The position numbers were made by a program, and so were the translations under genes. Positions 6,646-13,456 of a DNA stretch of 14,269 nt are shown one piece after another. The stretch's first letter is position 1; every line of letters starts with the position of its first letter. The notes beneath the pieces were generated by a model. That model did no database searches. It saw only the letters and a program-made list of their open reading frames with translations, and was not told the origin of the DNA. Origin of the DNA: Chloroflexota bacterium (lineage in GTDB: Bacteria > Chloroflexota > Anaerolineae > Anaerolineales > Villigracilaceae); contig JAPLGV010000238.1 of assembly GCA_026389975.1 (NCBI GenBank), forward strand, positions 2,258 through 16,526, given 5' to 3'.

Positions 6646-8319
6646 CTACTCGATGGAGATAATAAACTGATAATGTGGCTGGCCGCCATCCTGCAATTCG
6701 ATTTCCTGTGCAGGATACGCCGCCCGGATCACATCCACGATGCGGTTGGTCTCCGTTGTAGGTAGACCCTCGCCATGAAAGAGGGTGATAAGCTCATAAT
6801 CGTCTGCATGGGCATGTGCCAATGCTCCCAGGCAGGCTTCTTCCACCGTAGCCGCCGAGATGGCCAGCTTGCCATTCACCAAGGCAATGACCTGTCCCTG
6901 CTCCACCGAAACGCCGTCTATCTCGACCGTGCGTGTGGCGGTCGTGACCTCAATCGTTGTCACATCATCGATGGCTTTGGACATCTTGGCAGCCACCGCT
7001 TCTGTTTCGCCGTCGGGGTTCAGGTGCATCATCGCCGCCAGTCCCTGCGGGATGCTGCAGCTGGGAACAACGTAAACTTTCTTGACTGTCACGTCCTTGG
7101 CCTGCTGGGCTGCCAGGATGATATTCTTGTTATTGGGCAGGATGATAACCTTGTCGGTTGGTAAATTCTCGAAAGCATCCAGAATATCTTTCGTGGACGG
7201 GTTCATCGTCTGCCCGCCCTCGACGATGGCCGCAACGCCCAGGCTGGCGAAGACGCGCGAGATGCCTGCTCCCGGCGAGACCACAACTACTGCAATCTTT
7301 CCCGGCTCGACATTCGCCAGTTCAACGCGGGCCCCGGAAGATTTATGATCAATCCCTTCCATTTGGGCGAGCAGGTTTTCCATGGCAATCTTGGTGATGG
7401 TGCCCAGACTCATGACAAAATCAATCGGCTCGTAGCGTTTCTCGGTCGGGACATGGATGTGCATACGGTACATCCCCTCGCCTTCGCCCATCTGGATGGA
7501 TGTACCAATCTTTTCCAATTCGCCGTAAAACTTCTGCAAATCGAGCTTTTCTCTGGGAACAAAATCCACTACTACTTCGTAATCCTGTCCTGGCTCAATC
7601 GAATCCATCGTGTTCTCCAGATTCATCGCCGAAAGCGGCTGGACGGTTGCTGTGGGTGTGTCTAATGGCTCACCGTGGACAAAGCGCAGCATCCCTTCCA
7701 GGATGAAATACAGGCCCTTGCCGCCCGAGTCAACGACACCGGCTTGCTTGAGCACCGGGAGTAGTTCCGGGGTCCGCTGAACCGAGGCGTCTGCCTCTAT
7801 GACAACGCGAGCCAGAATCTCGCACGGATCGTCTGTCTCCTGGATGGCCTGAGCGGCAGCCGCCGCCGCGTCTTTGGCAACGGTCAGAATGGTCCCTTCC
7901 ACCGGCCGGACAACGCCCTTATAGGCTGTGTCACGCGCTTCGGCAAAAGCATGCACCAGCGCCGGGCCATCCAGAATCTCATGGTTATGCAGAGCGCGTG
8001 CAAAACCGCGCCACAACTGGGAGAGAATCACGCCTGAATTGCCGCGCGCTCCCATCAGCGCTCCCTGGGAAACCGCCGCAGCCATCTGTCCAATCCCGCG
8101 CTGACCGATGTGGTCAATTTCGTTGTAAGCCGACTGCATGGTCAGGACCATGTTCGTGCCGGTATCGCCATCTGGGACAGGGAATACGTTAAGGGCATTA
8201 ACCATTTGCTGGTTGGCCCGCAGCCAAGTCAGGCCTGCTTCGACCAGTTTCTTGAGAGCTTGCCCATCAATCGGTGTGAGTTTTAGACGATCCAGCCGTG
8301 CCTGAACATCCGGATTCAT
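6646..8319 (-). CDS. fakA: DAK2 domain fatty acid kinase FakA-type (YloV)
   Basis: A 557-residue protein, the typical length of YloV/FakA. The N-terminal DAK2 (DhaL-like) nucleotide-binding domain has NVFPVPDGDTGTNM at 44-57 (the Asp residues bind Mg-ATP), GARGNSGVILSQLWRG at 90-105 and VDSGGKGLYFILEGM at 196-210. A middle domain (about 245-300) and a C-terminal DegV-like domain complete the family architecture. In well-studied FakA the middle domain holds a metal through a Cys in a GYCTE motif and two His. Here the two His are kept (HIH at 287-289) but the Cys position appears to be Glu248 (DYEVVV). The ATG at 8319 lies 20 nt after yloU, with a GAGGAG ribosome binding site about 10 nt upstream. 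The kinase phosphorylates FakB-bound fatty acids; the two DegV genes follow in the same operon. Confidence 0.93.
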   Translation of the reverse strand: MNPDVQARLDRLKLTPIDGQALKKLVEAGLTWLRANQQMVNALNVFPVPDGDTGTNMVLTMQSAYNEIDHIGQRGIGQMAAAVSQGALMGARGNSGVILSQLWRGFARALHNHEILDGPALVHAFAEARDTAYKGVVRPVEGTILTVAKDAAAAAAQAIQETDDPCEILARVVIEADASVQRTPELLPVLKQAGVVDSGGKGLYFILEGMLRFVHGEPLDTPTATVQPLSAMNLENTMDSIEPGQDYEVVVDFVPREKLDLQKFYGELEKIGTSIQMGEGEGMYRMHIHVPTEKRYEPIDFVMSLGTITKIAMENLLAQMEGIDHKSSGARVELANVEPGKIAVVVVSPGAGISRVFASLGVAAIVEGGQTMNPSTKDILDAFENLPTDKVIILPNNKNIILAAQQAKDVTVKKVYVVPSCSIPQGLAAMMHLNPDGETEAVAAKMSKAIDDVTTIEVTTATRTVEIDGVSVEQGQVIALVNGKLAISAATVEEACLGALAHAHADDYELITLFHGEGLPTTETNRIVDVIRAAYPAQEIELQDGGQPHYQFIISIE

Positions 8320-8339
8320 ACTTCTAAATTCTCCTCACT

Positions 8340-8696
8340 TTATTCAGAATCGCTAACGTGCAGGCCCTGAACATGGACATTGACATGGTGAACAGGCATT
8401 CCCAACGCCTTTTCCACCCGGAAACGCACTGCATTGGCCACACTGCCAGCCACCGATGTGATCCGCGTGCCATATTCAATAATGATATGAACATCAATAT
8501 CAATTTCTTCGCCGTTGTAATGCACTGCAATACCGTGTGCCGGCTCCCTGGTGATCGTTGCCGCGATGCCCTCTGCCAGGTTCTTCGGTGCCAGGTCAAC
8601 CACGCCGTAGGATGTCAGCGTGGCATGATAGGCAATTGTCGCCAGAGCATTCGGCGAGATGTGGATGGTGCCTAAAGTGGTAGTTTCTTTGCCCAT
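8340..8696 (-). CDS. Asp23/Gls24 family protein (YloU-like)
   Basis: A 118-residue member of the Asp23/Gls24 (YloU) family, small alkaline-shock-type proteins usually encoded directly before yloV/fakA. Visible features are the ISPNALATIAYHATLTSYGVV start of the domain, the central strand IDIDVHIIIEYGTRI, and the amphipathic helix VAGSVANAVRFRVEKALGMPVHHVNVHVQGLHV. The ATG at 8694-8696 was chosen because AGAGGA precedes it at about 8 nt. A GTG 30 nt upstream would run into the divergent promoter region. It is the first gene of the fak operon. In Firmicutes, Asp23 proteins are tied to envelope or membrane homeostasis and one associates with FakA activity; extending that role to this organism is inference. 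Confidence 0.88.
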   Translation of the reverse strand: MGKETTTLGTIHISPNALATIAYHATLTSYGVVDLAPKNLAEGIAATITREPAHGIAVHYNGEEIDIDVHIIIEYGTRITSVAGSVANAVRFRVEKALGMPVHHVNVHVQGLHVSDSE

Positions 8697-8731
8697 AGTT
8701 TTGTCCTCTATACTCTTTAATAACACTTGAC

Positions 8732-8760
8732 TTGTACAAGGATACGTTTCGTGGTAAAAT
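8732..8760 (+). promoter_or_regulatory. rpmB promoter, with a palindrome shared by the divergent operon
   Basis: TTGTAC (8732-8737), a 17-nt spacer and TAAAAT (8755-8760) form a near-consensus promoter for rpmB. This predicts a leader of about 50 nt. The -35 lies inside the perfect 10-bp palindrome CTTGTACAAG (8731-8740). The palindrome therefore also offers TTGTAC on the opposite strand toward yloU, although no well-spaced -10 was found on that side. Confidence 0.6.
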
Positions 8761-8816
8761 ACGCCGCTCTCAAAAGACAGGTACAGGGTTTATCTGGCAA
8801 GAAAGGAAGTCAAAAA

Positions 8817-8999
8817 ATGGCGAAATGCGCTCACTGTGGTAAGGCCACTACCTTCGGTCATAGCGTCTCCTTCTCTCATCGTAAAACCAACCGTCCCTAC
8901 CGTCCCAACCTGCAAAAGGTAACGGTCATCGAGAACGGCCGTAAGGTGAAGAAGACGCTGTGCACCAAGTGTATCCGCACGCTGGTCAAGACGGCGTAA
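8817..8999 (+). CDS. rpmB: 50S ribosomal protein L28
   Basis: A 60-residue L28, a structural protein of the large ribosomal subunit. It begins MAKCAHCGK and has CxxC at residues 4-7 and 49-52, the zinc-ribbon (C+) form. The L28 signature GHSVSFSHRKTNRPYRPNLQKV is present in the middle. A longer in-frame extension exists upstream, but ATG 8817-8819 is preceded by AAGGAAG and gives the family's normal start. It is transcribed alone, opposite to the flanking genes. Because this is the Cys-containing form, a zinc-independent (C-) paralogue elsewhere in the genome is possible but cannot be seen here. Confidence 0.97.
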   Translation: MAKCAHCGKATTFGHSVSFSHRKTNRPYRPNLQKVTVIENGRKVKKTLCTKCIRTLVKTA

Positions 9000-9023
9000 T
9001 AAGTTATTAATCTACAGACAAAG

Positions 9024-9051
9024 TCACGGCGCAAGCTGTGATTTTTGTTTT
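9024..9051 (+). terminator. rpmB terminator
   Basis: A 7-bp stem (9024-9030 and 9035-9041, one G-T wobble) capped by a GCAA tetraloop (GNRA type) and followed by TTTTTGTTTT. It starts 24 nt after the rpmB stop. Confidence 0.8.
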
Positions 9052-9081
9052 CCTCACCCCGGCTCAGGAGTGAGGCTTTTT
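9052..9081 (+). terminator. Second, weaker hairpin behind rpmB
   Basis: CCTCAC (9052-9057) and GTGAGG (9070-9075) form a 6-bp stem with a 12-nt loop, followed by CTTTTT. It is a likely back-up terminator between rpmB and the convergent rpe gene. The poor symmetry makes it weaker than the first hairpin. Confidence 0.45.
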
Positions 9082-9104
9082 ATTGCCCCGTGCTGGAACC
9101 GGGA

Positions 9105-9770
9105 CTACTGCAAGTGTTCTCGCAAAGACCGGATGCCTGCCGCGATGCCATCCGGATGGTGGAAAATTGCACTTGCCGCCACGAACGCGTCTGCGCCCGC
9201 TTCCCGGACCCGGGAAATGGTCGCCGCGGAAATCCCGCCGTCCACCTCCAGCCAGGCCAACGAGTGGATCTCGTCCAACCTGCGGCGGATTTCGGCCACC
9301 TTGGAGATTATCTCCGGCATTAACTCCTGCCCGGAATATCCGGGGTGGACGGTCATCACCAGCACCTGGTCGGCCAGGTTCAATGCAGGTTCGATGCACC
9401 TGGCTGGGGTCGCCGGGTTGAGCGTCACCCCGGCTTTGCAGCCGAGCGATTTAATTGTTTTCAAAGTACCGGTAATATCCGGGCAAGTTTCCACATGAAC
9501 AATCAGAGAGCTGGCTCCGGCCTTGGCGAATGCTTCCAGGAAACGTTCCGGCTCTTCGATCATGAGATGCACATCGAGCGGTAATTTTGTCGCCCGACGA
9601 CAGGCTTCGACGACGAACGGTCCCATGGTCAGGTTCGGGACGAAATGCCCATCCATCACGTCCACGTGGAACCAGTCCGCGCCAGCGGATTCGGATTCGG
9701 CAATCTGCTCGCCCAGACGGGTAAAGTCCGCTGACAGGATGGATGGAGCAATAACACAAGACTGTCTCAT
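9105..9770 (-). CDS. rpe: Ribulose-phosphate 3-epimerase
   Basis: A 221-residue TIM-barrel enzyme that interconverts ribulose 5-phosphate and xylulose 5-phosphate in the pentose phosphate pathway. Family motifs appear in order: APSILSADF near the N-terminus, WFHVDVMDGHFVPN (metal-binding His and catalytic Asp), LDVHLMIEEPERF, HVETCPD, VLVMTVHPGYSGQ, and WLEVDGGIS with the second catalytic Asp. ATG 9768-9770 is used; a GTG three codons upstream (9777-9779) is an alternative and neither has a good ribosome binding site. It follows the kinase gene by 27 nt on the same strand and is probably co-transcribed with it. Confidence 0.95.
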   Translation of the reverse strand: MRQSCVIAPSILSADFTRLGEQIAESESAGADWFHVDVMDGHFVPNLTMGPFVVEACRRATKLPLDVHLMIEEPERFLEAFAKAGASSLIVHVETCPDITGTLKTIKSLGCKAGVTLNPATPARCIEPALNLADQVLVMTVHPGYSGQELMPEIISKVAEIRRRLDEIHSLAWLEVDGGISAATISRVREAGADAFVAASAIFHHPDGIAAGIRSLREHLQ

Positions 9771-9797
9771 TTTTACCACAGAGACCGCGGAGTTGAA

Positions 9798-10826
9798 CTA
9801 CCGAATGGGCGGATTATACACGAAGTAAATCCACATCCAGAACGGAATCAGTCCCAGCACGGCCACCAGAGCGACCAATCCCAGACCTACGGAAGCCCAG
9901 TCAATCTCGGGAGCAGGGGCGGGCGCGGGTTCGGCTTTTGCCGATGGGGCGGTAATAGCAACGGGAGCCGCTTCGGGGGTCAGAGCCAGTGCCGGAGCGG
10001 ACCTGGTATTGCCAAAGTTCAGCAGAACGCGTCCCAGTTGATCGGCAGTCCGGTAACGCTGGGAAGGTTCCTTGGAAAGGACTTTCGTCAGGATCTGCTC
10101 CAGCGTCGGTGAAATATCCGGGATCATCTCACTCAACAATGGGGGTTCTTCTTCAACGTGCAGGCGGGCAAGGACGGTGGCCGTGGTGGCTTGGAAGGGC
10201 AGCGAACCGGTCAGCATCTCGTACATGATGATTCCCAGCGAATAGACATCCGAGGCCGGGGCGGGGGCTGCCCCGGAGGCTTGTTCGGGGGCAAAATACT
10301 GCGGTGAACCCCAGACCACGTCGTTTTGCTCATCAGGATGGATGGTGGAAAGGGCACGGGCAATGCCGAAGTCGGCTACTTTAAGCCGCATATCCGGCGT
10401 CACCAGCATGTTCTGCGGTTTCACGTCGCAGTGGACCAGCCCGGCACGGTGGGCGTAGCCAATGCCAGCGCAAGCCTGGATGAGCAGCGGTAGGGCCTCC
10501 TCGGGGCTGAACCGGCCGCGCTGTTTGATAAGCGTCTTCAGGTCCGTACCCGGGACGTATTCCATGACCAGGAACAGTTGCCCGTTATCCAGACCGAAAT
10601 CGTGCATGGTGACAATATTCGGGTGAGACAGGTTGGCAGCCGCTTTGGCTTCCTGGCGGAAGCGTTCCTGAAAGGCCTGGTCACCCGAGTAATCCTCGCG
10701 CAACACTTTGACCGCCACCAGGCGTTCCAGCATCAGGTCACGGGCGCGGTAGACAACGGCCATACCCCCTTTGCCAAGCGGTTCCAGCAGTTGGTAACGT
10801 TTATTCAGGAATTGTGGCTCTTCCAT
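9798..10826 (-). CDS. Membrane-anchored Ser/Thr protein kinase (PknB/PrkC-like, no PASTA domains)
   Basis: A 342-residue Hanks-type kinase. Kinase motifs: glycine loop LGKGGMAVVY (17-26), VAVK with the ATP lysine at 40, helix-C Glu at about 59, catalytic loop HCDVKPQN (132-139), DFG at 152-154 and YFAPEQ in the activation segment. The usual HRD arginine is Cys133, so this is a non-RD kinase. An Ala/Pro-rich linker (about 278-307) leads to one transmembrane helix (about 311-335) and a tail of only a few residues (YNPPIR). There is thus no extracellular sensor such as the PASTA repeats of PrkC. The frame extends further upstream, but ATG 10824-10826 gives the standard MEEPQFLNKRYQLLEPLG start and lies 16 nt after a TATAAT. 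Substrates are unknown. The position before rpe mirrors the prkC neighbourhood of Firmicutes. Confidence 0.92.
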   Translation of the reverse strand: MEEPQFLNKRYQLLEPLGKGGMAVVYRARDLMLERLVAVKVLREDYSGDQAFQERFRQEAKAAANLSHPNIVTMHDFGLDNGQLFLVMEYVPGTDLKTLIKQRGRFSPEEALPLLIQACAGIGYAHRAGLVHCDVKPQNMLVTPDMRLKVADFGIARALSTIHPDEQNDVVWGSPQYFAPEQASGAAPAPASDVYSLGIIMYEMLTGSLPFQATTATVLARLHVEEEPPLLSEMIPDISPTLEQILTKVLSKEPSQRYRTADQLGRVLLNFGNTRSAPALALTPEAAPVAITAPSAKAEPAPAPAPEIDWASVGLGLVALVAVLGLIPFWMWIYFVYNPPIR

Positions 10827-10842
10827 AGGCTGCCTGGGGGGG

Positions 10843-10848
10843 ATTATA
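10843..10848 (-). promoter_or_regulatory. -10 element of the kinase gene
   Basis: TATAAT on the - strand lies 16 nt before the kinase ATG. It predicts a leader of only about 10 nt with no recognisable ribosome binding site. The -35 region has no good match. Confidence 0.45.
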
Positions 10849-10886
10849 ACACGCCGTTTTTGCGGTTCGTTCCCTCCCGCCCCAAG

Positions 10887-10892
10887 TATAAT
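10887..10892 (+). promoter_or_regulatory. -10 element (TATAAT) placed for a leaderless mRNA
   Basis: A consensus TATAAT is followed by ATAGGC and then ATG at 10899. The predicted transcription start falls on the A of the start codon. The whole divergent region between the two start codons (10827-10898) is only 72 bp. No strong -35 is visible. Confidence 0.55.
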
Positions 10893-10898
10893 ATAGGC

Positions 10899-11843
10899 AT
10901 GGCTGACACACTGCTTATCTACAACCCCGCTGCCGGACGCATCTCGGTGCGCCCATTTATCAGCGGCGTGATCCGCACCCTGAATGATCACGGCTGGCGC
11001 GTGGAAGTGGCCGAATCCCTCAATGGACGTCATACCACCCAACTGGCCCGCATGGCTGCCCGGGAGAATTTTCGCGCCGTTTTTGCCATCGGCGGTGACG
11101 GGACCGTCGGTCAGGCAGCCTCAGGCCTGATCGGCTCAGAGACCGCCTTGGGTGTACTCCCAGCCGGGACAGCCAATGTTTGGGCGCTGGAACTTGGCAT
11201 GAAAGCCTTCACCTGGCCGCGCTGGCGGCTATTGCGCGAGAATGCCCGGCTGCTGGCCGAAGTCAAGCCCTGCGCGATTGATGTAGGACTTTGCAATGAT
11301 CAGCCCTTTATGATGTGGGCAGGCATCGGCCTGGATGCACTGACGGTCAAAAAATTGGAGCCGCGCAAGCGCTTCGAGAAATATCTCGGCGTACCGGAAT
11401 ATTTCGCCACCACTGTATGGAACGCCACTCTGTGGCATGGGATGAATCTGCGCGTCAGCGCGGATGATAAGCATGTTGAGGGTCATTACCTGTTAGCCGT
11501 GGCCAGCAATATCCGCCATTATATTGGCGGAATGGCAGAGATTTCTCCTGAAGCCTATCTGGATGACGGTCTGATGGATTTATGGTTGCTCTCTGGCTCG
11601 ACCCTGGCGGATGCCTTCCGCCACTTTTTCGACATGCAGTCCGGGCGTCACCTGGCCTCGGATCAGGCCCGCTGCATCCCATTTCGCAAAGCTCACATTG
11701 AGTCGAGCACACCATTCTCCATCCAGATGGACGGCGAGCCTATGCTTGGCGCCCAGCAGATCTCGCTCAAAGTTATCCAGGGCGGGTTGAAGGTGCTCTT
11801 GCCGCCGCAGGCTGGTTACCTGCTGCGCGGTGAAAAGGTATAA
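10899..11843 (+). CDS. Diacylglycerol kinase family lipid kinase (YegS/DagK/LCB5-like)
   Basis: A 314-residue protein of the DAGK catalytic-domain family, which phosphorylates diacylglycerol or related lipids. The nucleotide-binding motifs are IYNPAAG near the N-terminus, FAIGGDGTV at 62-70 and LGVLPAGTANVWALELG (84-100), where most relatives have GTGNDFAR. The C-terminal beta domain includes MMWAGIGLDALTV, the AEISPEAYLDDGLMDLWLL motif (Mg-binding Asp region) and IQMDGEP near the end. The frame extends upstream over the divergent kinase gene, but the family start MADTLLIYNP at ATG 10899 is clear. The exact lipid substrate cannot be told. It is followed 33 nt later by the antiporter gene. Confidence 0.92.
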   Translation: MADTLLIYNPAAGRISVRPFISGVIRTLNDHGWRVEVAESLNGRHTTQLARMAARENFRAVFAIGGDGTVGQAASGLIGSETALGVLPAGTANVWALELGMKAFTWPRWRLLRENARLLAEVKPCAIDVGLCNDQPFMMWAGIGLDALTVKKLEPRKRFEKYLGVPEYFATTVWNATLWHGMNLRVSADDKHVEGHYLLAVASNIRHYIGGMAEISPEAYLDDGLMDLWLLSGSTLADAFRHFFDMQSGRHLASDQARCIPFRKAHIESSTPFSIQMDGEPMLGAQQISLKVIQGGLKVLLPPQAGYLLRGEKV

Positions 11844-11844
11844 T
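11816..11844 (+). promoter_or_regulatory. Possible internal promoter for the antiporter gene
   Basis: TTACCT (11816-11821), 17 nt, TATAAT (11839-11844). The -10 overlaps the Val-stop of the lipid kinase (GTA TAA T). It predicts a leader of about 26 nt before ATG 11877. The -35 is weak. Confidence 0.35.
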
Positions 11845-11876
11845 TCATCAAACTCGCCGCAAGAGTTGAATTTCTC

Positions 11877-12956
11877 ATGAAAGCCATCCAACGCTTCCTA
11901 TCCCATAACCCGCTCGTTATATTTCTTCTTTCCCTGCCTCTCACCCTGGCAGGCGAACTGTTACACTGGCCTGCGCTGGCGGTCTTCATCCTGACCTGTA
12001 TCGGTATCATCCCGATGGCTGCTTACATCGGTAAAGCGACCGAGTCCCTGGCCCACTTCACCGGCCCGCGCATCGGTGGCCTGCTTAATGCCACCCTCGG
12101 CAACGCCGCCGAACTCATCATCACCGTCGTCGCCATCCGCGCTGGTCTGCTGGAACTGGTCAAGGCTTCCATTACCGGTTCGATCCTGGGCAATCTCCTG
12201 CTGGTAATGGGTTTCTCTTTCGTGGTCGGCGGCCTCAAACACGGGCGCCAGGTCTTCGACAAACGCAGCGCCAGCCGCAATGCCATCCTGCTGGTGCTGG
12301 CCGTGCTGGCCATGCTCATCCCATCGCTCTTCAGCCATTCCATCGGAACGGAAACCAGTTCCAAAGTCGAGGCCCTGAGCCTGGGCGTGGCCGCCATCAT
12401 GATCATCCTCTACGTTCTCGGCCTGCTGGACGCTGCCAGGTCGGGCGACACACCCGTCACCCAGGAACCCGCTCCGGCATCCGTCCTGCCGAAGTGGTCC
12501 GTGACAACCTCCATTGTCATTCTGGTGCTCGCCACCGCCGGGATCGTCTGGCTCTCCGAAGTGCTGGTCGGAGTGGTCGAGCCGGTCATCGCCGGGTTGG
12601 GAGTTTCCGAGTTCTTCCTGGGCATCATCCTCATCCCCATCATCGGGAACGCTTCCGAGCACCTGGTGGCTGTCCAGTTCGCCGGGCAGAACAAAATGGC
12701 GCTCAGTGTGGAAATTGCGGTCTCTTCCAGCCTGCAAATCTCCCTGCTGGTGGCACCCATCCTGGTCTTCCTCAGCCTGGCGCTCGTTCACCCGCTGACG
12801 CTTATCTTCAATACTTTCGAACTGCTGGCCTTGATTGCCGGAGTGATTATCGCCGCCCTTGTCTCCGCGGACGGTGAATCTTCCTGGCTGGAAGGCGTAG
12901 CCCTGATTGCCATCTACTTAATCCTCGGCTTGGCCTTCTTCCTGTTGCCTGTATAA
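11877..12956 (+). CDS. Calcium/proton antiporter, CaxA family
   Basis: A 359-residue membrane protein of normal length for bacterial CAX exchangers. These use the proton gradient to export Ca2+ (sometimes other cations). It has about eleven hydrophobic segments in two homologous halves. The two alpha-repeat signatures are seen: GLLNATLGNAAELIITVVAIRAG with GNAAE at 75-79, and IPIIGNASEHLVAVQFAGQNKMALSVEIAVSSS with GNASE at 257-261. Their Glu residues bind the cation. The acidic or Gln-rich loop between halves is short (about residues 183-202). ATG 11877 is the only sensible start; the ribosome binding site is weak. It ends 2 nt before the next ATG, suggesting coupling. Confidence 0.94.
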   Translation: MKAIQRFLSHNPLVIFLLSLPLTLAGELLHWPALAVFILTCIGIIPMAAYIGKATESLAHFTGPRIGGLLNATLGNAAELIITVVAIRAGLLELVKASITGSILGNLLLVMGFSFVVGGLKHGRQVFDKRSASRNAILLVLAVLAMLIPSLFSHSIGTETSSKVEALSLGVAAIMIILYVLGLLDAARSGDTPVTQEPAPASVLPKWSVTTSIVILVLATAGIVWLSEVLVGVVEPVIAGLGVSEFFLGIILIPIIGNASEHLVAVQFAGQNKMALSVEIAVSSSLQISLLVAPILVFLSLALVHPLTLIFNTFELLALIAGVIIAALVSADGESSWLEGVALIAIYLILGLAFFLLPV

Positions 12957-12958
12957 TC

Positions 12959-13438
12959 ATGAAAAATATTCTGAACCGAAAAGTGCTGATTGCTGCGCTG
13001 GTCATTGCCAGTGTTTTGTTGTGCACCAGCCTCGTGTACATCCTGGTAAGACGTCCTGCCGCGCCGGCTCCGGACCTGACACCTGCCTCCGCCGTTTTGA
13101 CCGTCATCCCCGCCCCCACCTCCACGCCGCGCACCCTGCCCCCCACGCTGACGCCCATCCCGCCCACGGCGATGCCCTCCCCCACCCCGGTAGCGGGTGA
13201 GATTGCCATCGGCGTCTATGTGCAGGTCGCCACCGGCGGGGACGCCTTACGCGTCCGTGCGGAACCCGGACTGAGCACCGCACCGCTCTTCCTGGCATTT
13301 GATTCCGAAGTTTTTCTGGTAACGAACGGACCGGAACAGGCCGATGGCTATACCTGGTGGTATCTCACCGCCTCCTACGACGCCTCCCGCGCCGGGTGGG
13401 CCGCGCAGGATTTTTTGACGGTCATCCCGTCACCGTGA
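12959..13438 (+). CDS. Membrane-anchored SH3b domain protein
   Basis: A 159-residue protein. An N-terminal membrane anchor (about residues 9-30, VLIAALVIASVLLCTSLVYILV) is followed by a long Pro/Thr-rich linker (about 33-78). A single SH3b-like domain follows (about 83-155, with ALRVRAEPGLSTAPLFLAFD and YTWWYLTASYDASRAGWAAQDFL). The architecture resembles the lipoprotein at 416-1543 but with one module and a membrane helix instead of a lipobox. The likely role is binding an envelope component outside the cell. It starts 2 nt after the antiporter stop without a visible ribosome binding site, so its translation is probably coupled. Confidence 0.82.
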   Translation: MKNILNRKVLIAALVIASVLLCTSLVYILVRRPAAPAPDLTPASAVLTVIPAPTSTPRTLPPTLTPIPPTAMPSPTPVAGEIAIGVYVQVATGGDALRVRAEPGLSTAPLFLAFDSEVFLVTNGPEQADGYTWWYLTASYDASRAGWAAQDFLTVIPSP

Positions 13439-13456
13439 TTTTTCGTAGAGACAACC

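Noticed and set aside
561..9107. A near-identical stretch at about 567-582 and 9091-9106 (GCTGGAACCGGGACTA after CCCC.T)
   Set aside because: One copy lies inside the SH3b lipoprotein coding region and the other covers the gap and stop codon of rpe on the opposite strand. There is no shared context and no extension beyond about 20 nt, so chance in GC-rich sequence is the simplest reading.
9771..11042. Longer N-termini for the kinase (to 11042), the lipid kinase (from 10578) and Rpe (to 9779)
   Set aside because: The extensions overlap the divergent gene or lack family similarity, and the conserved domains begin at the internal ATG codons chosen. For Rpe the GTG alternative is only three codons longer and remains possible.
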